Shown here: positions 17,587 through 26,567 of the stretch, one piece after another | How the letters are laid out: every line of letters begins with the position of its first letter | Position numbering within the stretch: the first letter of the stretch is position 1 | Assembly (NCBI RefSeq): GCF_000513895.2 | Contig: NZ_CP165785.1 | Span: forward strand, 1-64,000 | From: Ensifer sp. WSM1721 | GTDB taxonomy: Bacteria > Pseudomonadota > Alphaproteobacteria > Rhizobiales > Rhizobiaceae | Length of the DNA stretch: 64,000 nt | Direction of reading: 5' to 3' | Translations under genes and position numbers: made by a program | Notes under the pieces: model-generated | Databases searched by the model: none | Seen by the model: the letters and a program-made list of their open reading frames with translations, nothing else | Told to the model about the DNA's origin: nothing

Positions 17587-18921
17587 TCAATAGAGCCTCA
17601 GCACCGGTCTCGCGTACAACAGGGGGTTCGGCGCCGGTACGGACGGAAGCCCAAACGCCAATCGTTGCATGGTTGGCAAACACAGATCGACCAGGGTCAT
17701 CAGGACCGTGGCAACGTTCAACTCTCGATTCGAGAGATGGAACTCCGTTTCTTTGTTGTGAACGATTGAGCATCGAATTTGGTACAGCAACTTTGGGAGG
17801 AGGTCGCAAGCTTCGTTGAGATTGCCAAGGTTGAGCCGCTGGCCGTTCGGTTTCACAGTCAGCTTTTCCATGAAATCGTGAAAATCGTCGGCGACGAAGG
17901 CCGAATCATGGAACAGTGCGTCGAAGCGATCGCGGACATAATCGCGAAACGTTTGGATGCCGATCTGCTTCTGCCAGGACTCGGAGATTAGTTGGCTCAG
18001 ATGGGCCATCTCCTTCTTCTCAACAGCGATTTCCATCTGCTTAAAATTTCGAATGCCAAACAGCATGGATGCGTTGTTGCGCCCAACAACCTTAACGATT
18101 TGTGCGCGGATCATGTAATTTTCGAGCACGTGGTAGCAACTGAGTAGCGTGTCGAGAACCGTCGTCCGGCTGTTGATCTCTCCCAAGATCTCAAACGCTT
18201 CGCTAAACTGGTTGTATTCCTCGGCGGTTCGGAGTGTCTCCGCGATCCCTTGGAGCGCTAGGGTAGAGGGAGCAAACACCGGGTTCGTCAGAAGGTGCCC
18301 CGCGAGAAGGACGTGGTACTTGCAGTAAAACAGGCGGCGCTGCTCGTCTTCCACCGAGGACACAATCCACCCCTTGCCTGTGAGATCAACCGTTTCGAGC
18401 CCGGCTTGGATGGCGACACATGCTGCCATTGTGTGTGGAAAATTCGCCGAGTTAGGTGCGATCTCAAAGCCGTTACTGAAATCCAAGAGAGCGACCGACT
18501 CGTTGAAGTTTGTCGGGTGCTCGTAAACAAATAGCTTCAATCTATCGCCACTCTTGCTAAACGCCTCAAGAGCGGCCTCGCGAACAAACAAAGTCCCCAG
18601 TTCGGCGGGTACTTCCTCGGTCAGTTCATCGGGATCAAGTTGGTTAGCGAGATTAAGGAACGCGACGAGGTTGGTAGCCTTTGGGAAAACGTCCTTCAGT
18701 GGCGCCGCGATTGGTAGTCGCGCGAAGAGCGAAACAATCTCGGATATGAAGGTGCTACCCGTGTCCCCGAAAATCTCGGAGGCCATAGCAGAGAGTTCAT
18801 CAGCTCTAAGAATGATGTCTGTGATATTATCGAGTTCGTCCTGTGGAAGAATCGTTTCGTCGGCCGTCAGGGCCAGCCTGATGATTTCAAGAATCTTCTC
18901 ACGAAGCGTCATGGAGCTCAT
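17587..18921 (-). CDS. Hypothetical protein with C-terminal HEPN-like RxxxxH motif
   Basis: This 444-residue protein has no family I can name. Near the C-terminus, RCSIVH at 383-388 in the helical context LLPKLLYQIRCSIVHNKE matches the Rx4-6H signature of HEPN ribonucleases, where the Arg and His are catalytic. The N-terminal two thirds are largely helical and acidic, with no signal peptide or membrane segment. Its ATG overlaps the end of the upstream DGQHR-like gene by 23 bases, a sign of coupled translation. An RNase effector role is inferred from the motif and from the defence-island setting. Confidence 0.6.
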   Translation of the reverse strand: MSSMTLREKILEIIRLALTADETILPQDELDNITDIILRADELSAMASEIFGDTGSTFISEIVSLFARLPIAAPLKDVFPKATNLVAFLNLANQLDPDELTEEVPAELGTLFVREAALEAFSKSGDRLKLFVYEHPTNFNESVALLDFSNGFEIAPNSANFPHTMAACVAIQAGLETVDLTGKGWIVSSVEDEQRRLFYCKYHVLLAGHLLTNPVFAPSTLALQGIAETLRTAEEYNQFSEAFEILGEINSRTTVLDTLLSCYHVLENYMIRAQIVKVVGRNNASMLFGIRNFKQMEIAVEKKEMAHLSQLISESWQKQIGIQTFRDYVRDRFDALFHDSAFVADDFHDFMEKLTVKPNGQRLNLGNLNEACDLLPKLLYQIRCSIVHNKETEFHLSNRELNVATVLMTLVDLCLPTMQRLAFGLPSVPAPNPLLYARPVLRLY

Positions 18922-20128
18922 CCTTGACGTTCACGTTCCGCCAGTTAATCGGACCAGAAATCTTGCCTTCCACGAATGCCGAAGTGGCATTGAAGACAGC
19001 TCGCTTGTTCACGTTGCCGATGTTCACCTTCGAGAGGTCAAGCGTATTCCGCCACTCCTCAAAACCTTCGAGGTTCAAGACCTCGGCGTACTGCTCGATG
19101 CGGGCGTTGAATTTCGATAGACCTTCGATTTTTGTGCCAGGGTGGTTTTTGGCCATCGCGCCGATCGCTCCAAAGATTCCAACCAGAACCACTTCGCGAC
19201 CAAGCCATCGAATCCCCGACTCGCTGCGCAGCGCGCCATCGAGGAGCCTAAGTGTTTTAGCGAACGCCGAAAGCAAGCGGTCGTCGATATCGAGCAGTGA
19301 CTCGTCGGAACCGTTGTCGCCGCTAAACGATTGAGACGCTGAGAATTCCGCGTTTGTTGTTACGGTTTCTCCTTCGGTCAGCGAAACGAAAGCGGAAATG
19401 AGGTGCGCGAAGTGAAATTCTCCGGGTTTTCTTCCCTTGCTGTAGGTGGTGGAAGCCTTGTCCTTCTCACGAACCATCGTGCTCGGCGCGAGCTCCTTGG
19501 CAAGAACTTCGAAATTACTCCAGAAGATCAGCTCGATTTGGTGCTTGATGTTCACCGACTTATGCCCGGCGTTTAGTACAAGCATTTTCTGTATCTGCTC
19601 CGCTTCCGACAAGCCGAACCAAATCTCAAGCCAGATGGTGTTGCCCTCGAAGAGCTCTACTGCCTCGATGCCTTTACGGTTCGCCTCCAACGCCTTTTGA
19701 AATATCTGCGGGCTGAGATCGATTTCGCGTAATTTCGGCGCGAGTTGGCGCGTCAATCGGGCGACGGGAACTTCAGCCTGGTCAACGAACTCATCGTTGA
19801 TATAGGTTAGCGTGTCCCAGATTTCTTTGAGACGATGACTCCGCTGAAGTCCGTCAAGAACTTTGAAGTCCGAACCGAGATTGAAGATGGAGCCCACGTC
19901 GTGCGCGGGCGGGTTCGGCCCGGCCACTAGAACGATTGGAGGGATGTGCCTTTTCTTCGAAATCGTGTCCCAAAGGTTGTCGAGGAAACGGTTCGTTACA
20001 ATGCCTCTTTGGATATAGAATTCTCGAAAATTAGCTGGCAAATTTTCGACGTATTGAGCGAGCGATGTCTTACAGAGGAAGCATACGGCTTCACCCTCGG
20101 AAATCCTGTCGAGTAATTGCAGTTCCAC
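18899..20128 (-). CDS. DGQHR/DndB-like protein
   Basis: This 409-residue protein starts with GTG. The stretch KVLDGLQRSHRLKEIW (residues 89-104) resembles the DGQHR motif of DndB-like and ParB/sulfiredoxin-fold proteins, which act in DNA modification systems and related conflict loci. Other features are EIWFGLSEAEQIQKMLVLNAGHKSV (around residues 170-195), matching the second conserved block of that fold, where an Asn/Gly-rich loop follows. No dnd or ssp genes are nearby. With the overlapping HEPN gene it forms an isolated two-gene unit. Family assignment is by motif only. Confidence 0.6.
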   Translation of the reverse strand: MELQLLDRISEGEAVCFLCKTSLAQYVENLPANFREFYIQRGIVTNRFLDNLWDTISKKRHIPPIVLVAGPNPPAHDVGSIFNLGSDFKVLDGLQRSHRLKEIWDTLTYINDEFVDQAEVPVARLTRQLAPKLREIDLSPQIFQKALEANRKGIEAVELFEGNTIWLEIWFGLSEAEQIQKMLVLNAGHKSVNIKHQIELIFWSNFEVLAKELAPSTMVREKDKASTTYSKGRKPGEFHFAHLISAFVSLTEGETVTTNAEFSASQSFSGDNGSDESLLDIDDRLLSAFAKTLRLLDGALRSESGIRWLGREVVLVGIFGAIGAMAKNHPGTKIEGLSKFNARIEQYAEVLNLEGFEEWRNTLDLSKVNIGNVNKRAVFNATSAFVEGKISGPINWRNVNVKDELHDAS

Positions 20129-20439
20129 GGGGCTAAATCCTTGCCATGCAACGCCACTTTGGCGACTAAAACTGGGTTATCCTGAAAAGGTTGATCGTTG
20201 GTTTCTACGCCTCCTCGTGGTTGATCCAGTCGGGCCTACATCCACCGATGTCGGTGACCGCTATGCAAAGGCGAACCTAGTCTCAGATCGTAGCAAATGG
20301 CAGCAATGGCTGAATGAGCGTCAGCTTCTGGGCGGGTACAAAATCTTCCTTTATGACTGACATGGGGCGCATAGCCGCTCAATCGAAGTGCGAAAACCGG
20401 AAACATTTGCCCAAAGAGGCACGGCCCCGCTGGGTTCGG
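20129..20439. other. Gap downstream of a dead integrase
   Basis: About 310 bases with no gene. The DGQHR-like gene's promoter should lie at its left end. Nothing else was recognised. Confidence 0.45.
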
Positions 20440-20670
20440 GGCCGCGCTCTTTCAAATCTCTGTATGCTCCGCTAGTTAGCGCATCCTCGATGTCCACACT
20501 AAGCTACCTGACCGCGTTCTCGATCGTGGTATGTCCGAGCAGAATCTGGATTGCGAAGATTGCCCGGCGCTTTGTAGATCCTCACGGCTTTGGTGCGGCG
20601 AAGCGAGTGTGTGCCATAGTCTTCGCGTCGCAGCCCAATCGCAGTTACTCGCCGTACGCTTCGGGGGGAA
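20440..20670 (-). pseudogene. Second decayed tyrosine recombinase (C-terminal end)
   Basis: On the minus strand one frame reads YGTHSLRRTKAVRIYKAPGN. A shifted frame continues with IQILLGHTTIENAVR, then a TAG stop where relatives have the nucleophilic Tyr, then LSVDIEDAL. HSLRRT carries the catalytic His/Arg and LLGHT the second His. The frameshift plus the stop at the Tyr codon leave it inactive. It differs from the relic at 5.1-5.5 kb, so two separate integrations are recorded. Confidence 0.7.
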
Positions 20671-20797
20671 TGACGATCGGTGCGGCAAGCTGGATCAGCT
20701 TCTGCTGAACCCCCTGTAACAACCCGGCGGTAGTAGCGACCTGCAGCAACCTAGCCGGCTCAACGAGTGCGGCAACGCCTCGCCAACTATGCCCCGG

Positions 20798-21646
20798 CTA
20801 CCCGGCAATTAACTCTATAGTATGCGGATCGACCACACTGCCATGCACGGTGTCGCCTCCGCTGAAGTTCTCCTGAAACCATCTGGCGATCTGCGCATTG
20901 CCGCCGACGACCCGGACAGCGCCGGTCCGGTTGGCCATCCTGTTAATCTTCGAGACGACCGTCTGGCTACCATCACTGAACCGGACGCGGATCGGGTCGC
21001 CGTCCTTGCCGAGATATTCGCTGGCTTCAACGCCTAGGTTGAGGATGCCCTTTTCATAATATGTAGCTCCGAGCACGACCGAGAAGGTTGCGATAGCCTG
21101 GCCGGATGCCCGCGGCTCCGCCGGAGCGTCGGCTACCGCGACGACATCCGATGCCCCAAACTCGGATTCTTCCTCTTCCTCGCGTTCTGCGTCTTCGGAG
21201 ATCGGGTGCCCTCTATCCTTACCGTTCCACGGGGGATCAAATTCCCGGATCAGGCTGTCCTCGAGACCAGCGGCTAGATTGATCTCGAAATCGGAATATC
21301 GGAGGTGAGTTATCGGCGTGAAAACGAAAATGCGGATCTCGGTACCTTCAGCAATCGCGGCATTAATGTTGCGATGGCAGCGCTGGTTGGTGGCCTGTGT
21401 TTTTCCCGGTCGACAGTATCCGACATACCGCTTCCTGATCGAGCGGGCGGTCTTCCCGATATAGACAACTTGGTCATCACGCACGAAGGCGTAGAGCGCG
21501 TTAGGGGCGTCCAGCAGAACCTCGCTCGCTGAGGCGTCTGCGCCGTCAAGATCGTAAGCAATGGAATCTCCTTTCGGCTGCCATTTGCCTACGTCGACGA
21601 AGCCGAGGTTCAGGAGAACCTCCGCAGTTAGTTGCGAATCCGTCAT
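20798..21646 (-). CDS. GIY-YIG nuclease-fold protein with extra C-terminal domain
   Basis: This 282-residue protein has a GIY-YIG fold in its first 145 residues. LYAF is at 51-54 and VYIGKT at 61-66, the following helix contains Arg (RSIRKRY), and EDSLIREFDPPWNGKD (about 129-144) supplies the catalytic Glu and Asn. An acidic linker (EREEEEESE) joins it to a C-terminal domain of about 105 residues that I do not recognise, possibly a DNA-recognition module. A solitary restriction-like or homing-like nuclease is possible. It lies inside the defence island, downstream of an integrase relic. Confidence 0.7.
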   Translation of the reverse strand: MTDSQLTAEVLLNLGFVDVGKWQPKGDSIAYDLDGADASASEVLLDAPNALYAFVRDDQVVYIGKTARSIRKRYVGYCRPGKTQATNQRCHRNINAAIAEGTEIRIFVFTPITHLRYSDFEINLAAGLEDSLIREFDPPWNGKDRGHPISEDAEREEEEESEFGASDVVAVADAPAEPRASGQAIATFSVVLGATYYEKGILNLGVEASEYLGKDGDPIRVRFSDGSQTVVSKINRMANRTGAVRVVGGNAQIARWFQENFSGGDTVHGSVVDPHTIELIAG

Positions 21647-22093
21647 GCGCAGTTGCCTCCCGATACCGAGGGCTTTTTGCGCATGGGCAATTCACCGTGT
21701 CAACCTTGGCAGATGTGGCCAGGTGCCATTAGCTGAGAGTGAAAATCGGGCGCCGCGAGCTGACCGGCAGCTTTCGGGTCCAGACCGCGATTAGCTGCCG
21801 TTACAGAAGACATCATCAGACTTGAATGCAATCGCTCTCGTGCCCGAATAGGCACGTAAGGAGAATGCGGGCCGGTATTACATTTCTGCAACCCCAACGC
21901 GGCCTCCAGATCATCGATCTCTTGCCCGCGTTCTGAAAAGAGAATCTAAGCGAAGCGCTGTCTACGTATTCTTGAGCACGGCCATGTCGTATCTCGTCAC
22001 AAGAAAAGGACCAAGGATTGACTCGCAACCTGAGGGAGATTCTTTAAGAAAGGTGGCGTAGACGTAGCCTGCAGCTACATTCGGATTTTCTTA
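21647..22093. other. Divergent promoter region between the GIY-YIG gene and the Septu-like pair
   Basis: Nearly 450 bases separate divergent genes and should carry both promoters. No convincing -35/-10 pair, structured RNA or small gene was seen. Confidence 0.5.
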
Positions 22094-23485
22094 ATGCCAT
22101 CACGCTTCGCCATAACAACCGTTGACGTCGACCTCCCAACAATCGGCAGCCAGACCCTCAAGTTCTCAAGAGGCTCTTCGCATCAAAGCCAGACGACCGT
22201 GCTGGTTGGACGAAATGGCACCGGAAAGTCCTCTGTCCTTCGTGAGCTCGCAATGAGCTTCCGGGCGTACTTCTCCAAGCGTGACTTGAAGAGCCGACAG
22301 GGGATGGGGCGGGTTTCCCATATCGGCATTAGCTCCGATGATGCGAACGCGATGCTCAACGTGACTGCCGATGCGAAGGCCTTCCGGTCAGAACGAGATA
22401 GCCTCCGTACTCTCGGACCCGCGAAGGTCATCGCGTTGTCTTTCACGCCTTTCGACAAGTTCCCGCCTGCCGACGATACCCGCGAATCTGGGTATAGCGG
22501 CGGCGAAAATCCGTTCTACGTCTATCTCGGTTTCAAGGCTGAATACCGTATCTCGCCTCGGGCACGTCTCTTGCGGTCGATCGATCAGCTCACCTTCGCG
22601 GAGCGGACGGCACAAGGCGACCACAGGGTCGTCCAAACTCTCGACGCGATAGGCTATCAGCCCTTGGTGACAATCAGCTACGAGCCAGCGCAGGGCAGTA
22701 GCCGGGATCGTCCCTCCCCATCAGGGGGTACCGTACTTACAGACTATCTTTTGACCTACCGGCATCGATCAAGGACGGACCACAGATCGTTTAAGTACGC
22801 GATCGACTTTGCGAGCGGCCAACACTATTGGGAACCTCCAATCGACTTCGATGGCGGCGGCGTTGTCGATTCGGATGAGCTGCGCCTCTTGGTTCGCCAG
22901 GGGGCAATGAAGGTTTCGTCCATCATCTTGCATCGCCGCGAGCAGGATGACCCCGTCGAACTTCTCGAGCTGTCGTCTGGAGAGCTCAATCTCCTGTCCG
23001 GCTTTCTCGGACTTGCCTCCTTCCTGGAGAACGGGTGCGTCGTTCTTATCGACGAACCCGAGAACAGCCTCCACCCCGAGTGGCAGCTCCGATACGTGGA
23101 GATGCTAGACGCCGTGGCACGTCAGCATGCTGGCTGTCATTTTGTGATCGCGACGCATTCTCCACTTATTGTCAGCGGCGTGGCGAGCGAGCGCTCGACG
23201 GTACTTCGTCTGGACAACCAACAGGTGGAACTTAACCCGGCGGTCGTTGCCGACACGTCGCCCGACGCGACCCTGCTGAACGCCTTCCAGGTCGTGACGT
23301 CGGGCAATAACTTCCTCAAGCAATTGGTTCTTGAAGCTCTAACGTTGATTGAGACTGGCAAACATGGAGAGCCTCGAGCTCTTGACCTCGCCGACTTCCT
23401 TGGGGGTATCTGGCTCAACATTCCGCAGGACGATCCTCTGCGTGAGCTCGTAGCCAATGTAGTATTGGCGATTAGACCGCGATGA
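22094..23485 (+). CDS. ptuA: Septu-like ATPase (PtuA family)
   Basis: This 463-residue ABC/SMC-like AAA ATPase has Walker A GRNGTGKS at 39-46 and the signature LSSGELNLLSGF near 298-309. Walker B is VVLIDEPENSLHP near 322-334 and the H-loop is HFVIATHSP near 357. Directly coupled (ATGA) to an HNH nuclease, it matches the two-gene Septu defence system, where PtuA oligomers activate PtuB. Other ATPase-HNH pairs exist, so the subtype is uncertain. It should act in the cytoplasm after sensing phage infection. Confidence 0.75.
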   Translation: MPSRFAITTVDVDLPTIGSQTLKFSRGSSHQSQTTVLVGRNGTGKSSVLRELAMSFRAYFSKRDLKSRQGMGRVSHIGISSDDANAMLNVTADAKAFRSERDSLRTLGPAKVIALSFTPFDKFPPADDTRESGYSGGENPFYVYLGFKAEYRISPRARLLRSIDQLTFAERTAQGDHRVVQTLDAIGYQPLVTISYEPAQGSSRDRPSPSGGTVLTDYLLTYRHRSRTDHRSFKYAIDFASGQHYWEPPIDFDGGGVVDSDELRLLVRQGAMKVSSIILHRREQDDPVELLELSSGELNLLSGFLGLASFLENGCVVLIDEPENSLHPEWQLRYVEMLDAVARQHAGCHFVIATHSPLIVSGVASERSTVLRLDNQQVELNPAVVADTSPDATLLNAFQVVTSGNNFLKQLVLEALTLIETGKHGEPRALDLADFLGGIWLNIPQDDPLRELVANVVLAIRPR

Positions 23486-24282
23486 CCGAATTTCTCCAAT
23501 GCGAAGTCGATGAGATCGACGCCGTGCGCGCTGCCCATGGCGAGAAGATACTCAACAAGTGGTTCGATCAGTCAGCAGCCAAGGACAGGTTCAAGAAAGC
23601 GCGGATCAAAGATCAACGGCTACGATGCTGTTATTGTCGGAAGTTCAACGCCACGATCTACTCGAACGAGTGGGATCTTGAGCACGTCCTTTGCGAGGAC
23701 ATTTATCCTCAGTTCTTCGCCGCTCCGGGAAACCTGTCGATCGCTTGCAAGCGGTGCAACGGCGCCAAACGCCAGACTGACGTTTACGTGGCCCCTATCC
23801 CGCCGATAGACCCCCTGCAGGCCTTGCCAGAGCAATCGGAACGATACTCGATTCCGCATCCCAGAATCGACCTCTGGAACGATCACCTTTCCCACGTGAA
23901 CTACGAGATCTACATCTCAAAGACTCCAAAGGGCCTTGAGCTAATGGATGTCTGCAAGCTGAACGAACCTGCTATGAAGGAAGCCGGCCTGACGCGGGAG
24001 ACCGTTGTAACGGCGATGCGGACGAACTTTTTCAAAAGGATGGGAAATCTCGTCGATAAGAACATATCCGACGACAAAGTAATCACCGCTATGTCGCTCA
24101 TTATCGAGGACTCGGAGGAGATGCGTGCTGACGCTTTCATTGTGGGGCTAGAGAGGAGGATCAAAAAGCTTGAACGCACCGCTGCTGGAAGGACCACCGA
24201 GAAGGCTTTAGCAGAAGCTCTGAAGATCGCGCGACCGCAGGGCGCTAGAGCGCTGGATCTTGAGGCAGTAAATCGAACCTGA
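23482..24282 (+). CDS. ptuB: Septu-like HNH endonuclease (PtuB family)
   Basis: The 266-residue protein carries a zinc-supported HNH core. The first Cys pair is RCCYCRKFN near 49-57, the catalytic His lies in WDLEHVLCED near 68-77, NLSIACKRCNGAKR near 89-102 supplies the Asn and the second Cys pair. C-terminal helices end in a Lys/Arg-rich coil. Its ATG overlaps the ATPase stop. In Septu the HNH subunit cuts nucleic acids once licensed by the ATPase. Confidence 0.78.
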   Translation: MTEFLQCEVDEIDAVRAAHGEKILNKWFDQSAAKDRFKKARIKDQRLRCCYCRKFNATIYSNEWDLEHVLCEDIYPQFFAAPGNLSIACKRCNGAKRQTDVYVAPIPPIDPLQALPEQSERYSIPHPRIDLWNDHLSHVNYEIYISKTPKGLELMDVCKLNEPAMKEAGLTRETVVTAMRTNFFKRMGNLVDKNISDDKVITAMSLIIEDSEEMRADAFIVGLERRIKKLERTAAGRTTEKALAEALKIARPQGARALDLEAVNRT

Positions 24283-24314
24283 GAGCTAACGGCAAAAAGG
24301 CGGCGGCTGTCGGA

Positions 24315-24575
24315 TCAAAGCTCCTGCGCGGTCGGGCGGAACACGATCTCGTTTACGTCGACATCCTCCGGCTGGCTGATCGCGAAAGCGATCATGCGGG
24401 CATAGCTGTCCGGCTTGAGGTCGATCTTGCCGACGAAATCCTGGTTGGCGGCCTGCACATCCTTGTCGCTTATGTGGTCGAGCAGCTCCGTTGCCACCGC
24501 GCCCAGCGAGATGACCGTGGTGCGGATGTTGTAGGGAGTGACTTCCTGTCTCAGGCCCTCGGACAGCGCGCGCAC
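24315..24575 (-). pseudogene. C-terminal fragment of an SDR oxidoreductase
   Basis: About 86 codons give ALSEGLRQEVTPYNIRTTVI, GAVATELLDHISDKD and a tail VDVNEIVFRPTAQEL, typical of the last third of short-chain dehydrogenases. The cofactor-binding and YxxxK parts are missing; the similarity stops where unrelated sequence begins near 24580. It is probably cut by the insertion or deletion that left the transposase fragment next to it. Confidence 0.65.
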
Positions 24576-24781
24576 GGGTCTCCTCGCTCAACTCACCTGA
24601 AGTCCTAAAGCTGAATCGGATGCGAAGCGCTCGATCACTGCTGGAAATGCACTAGCCGCCTGAACGCTGATTGGCGGCATTTTCCCTTCGTAGCCACCGG
24701 CAGCTTTCAGAGCGATAAACGGCGTGTCGTAGTTGCTGTAATGGGGCGCGTTTATCGCTTGGCACGTAAATGGGGTCTTCC

Positions 24782-25330
24782 TCAATTTGTGTGGTGATGA
24801 GAATTGTTGAGCGGCAGCATGCGTGCTCTGAGGAGCTCCGGGCCTGCTCTGCCATACATCGCACGTTTGATCGTCTTCAGGCGGTTGATCTGGCCTTCCG
24901 CCTGGCCGTTGCTCCAGGGCAGTTCGATGGCGTTGGGGACGGCGCCGATGTCACGGCGCAGGACCCGCGCGAACCGGACAATCGGCGTGACCCCGGAGCT
25001 GACGGCATCGTCGATCCAAGCGTCTAGCTTGCTCGCTTCACGGCTGCGGAGAATGCCGCGAAATCGTATGGCAAGGCCGCGCATCAGGGTAAACTGATGT
25101 GATCCCTGCTTCAGGGTATCCACCTTCCTCGCCTGATTGATTGTCAGCATGCCTCGCGGCTTATGCACAGGGCAGCTGCGATAAACTGGCGAGATCACAT
25201 GGCCGCTCTCCGGATCGCGGATCGGCACCGCATCGCGAACTGGTTGATTGATCTGCGCCGGCGACGCACCGTCCGTGCCCGACCTCTCGGCGCGGCGCCA
25301 GCTTGCGAGAAGCCGCTCGAGGTTCGAGAC
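24782..25330 (-). mobile_element. ISL3-type transposase fragment
   Basis: The minus-strand frame ends with LPWSNGQAEGQINRLKTIKRAMYGR, the C-terminal DDE-domain block of ISL3-family transposases, including its catalytic Glu. Upstream in the same frame come SGTDGASPAQINQPVRDAVPIRDP and a run that cannot be placed. The N-terminal zinc finger and the first two Asp residues are absent, so the element is dead. No terminal inverted repeats were identified. Confidence 0.6.
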
Positions 25331-26567
25331 ACCACCCGATCGGCGCAGGGCCGCGTTGAAGCCGACGTCACCCTTATATTTCGAGGCGTTTCTCAGCGCG
25401 TGCCGACCGCGCCTGCGCCGTGCTGCAGCGTCGCGAGTACGTAGGATGCCGCCGGTGGCGGCAGCGGCTCAGCCACCATCGCGCCGCCGCGGCGTCATGA
25501 AGTGTCACCGGCATAACGGGCTCCCACGAAGTTGCCCGAAGGTACGGGGCCACTCCCGCGGGTCGTATTTGACGAGCAGGCGACGGTTCGAGCGACCAAC
25601 GTCGGCGCTAAAGCGCAGCTGACCAGTAAAATGGCAAACGACAGGTCACATTTTCGGATAATCCGATGTCCCATTCTTCGGGCGGAGACTCTAGATAAGC
25701 CATCATGCGACTTCGCTACCTTGAACCGCTGTCTTGAAGGCGTTCTCGCCGCCTTGGACTGTGGTCACCATATTGATCCTGCCTATCGGCTGATTACCCA
25801 CAGACAAGGCAGGAGTGAGCAGCTCGGCCCTGTTGCAGATTGACGCCGCACTACCTCCAGGTCGTAAAGTCGCTCCGTCCGAAACCTAAATTGAGAATAT
25901 AATTGCAGAATCATGCGCTTACAATTTATTATTGCATCAAATCTGAGTTCAGTATACGTTTGTAATTGCTAAATTAGATTGGCAAATAGAGAGCTATCAA
26001 ATTTGGGTCGATGTGGCGAACTCAGTTATCCAGAGAGTGCTCGTCGGTTCAAGCCGAACTTCTCAGAAGATCTTTAGCATCCGAACATATGTTTACCGCA
26101 GTATAGTAATCGCCGAACGTTGATTCTGCTGATGTTGGTATCCGCGATTGGGAGGGGGAATGGCCTGAGTGCTGTTTCGAGTTCATTGGTATGCGATTCA
26201 CCTTGCAATCGGCATTATCGGGTATACGCCAGAACTAGTGTGCTCTGCGGTTATAACGCCACGGCCGAGCTGGAATCTCATCACATTTCAGGTGTTGCCA
26301 CTTCCTGAGCTTCCGCCATCGCCAAACGCAACGCCGCTTTGGAGCGCTCATACAAATACCAAAAGACACTGAGCCGCGATGACTATCCGTTTACGAGCGC
26401 CGTTAGAAAGGCGGAGCAGGCGCGTGGATCGGGCATGCGCCCGATTGGCAAAATCTCAGGAGATATTTTGAGTCAATTCTACAAGGCTCATGCGGTTGAT
26501 CCAGGGGATCAGTTTCGAGTGTTGGTACGTGAGCAGTGATCTCATCAGCCTGAGGAGGGCTAGGCTC
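25331..26567. other. Long non-coding stretch at the entry to the exported-protein block
   Basis: About 1.2 kb with no credible gene. From about 25870 the base composition turns clearly AT-rich compared with everything to the left, which probably marks the edge of a separately acquired segment. It must hold the promoter of the metalloprotease gene. Confidence 0.5.

Noticed and set aside
18899..20128. Calling the DGQHR-like gene dndB of a phosphorothioation system
   Set aside because: No dndA, C, D, E or ssp genes are in the window; only the motif resemblance is kept.
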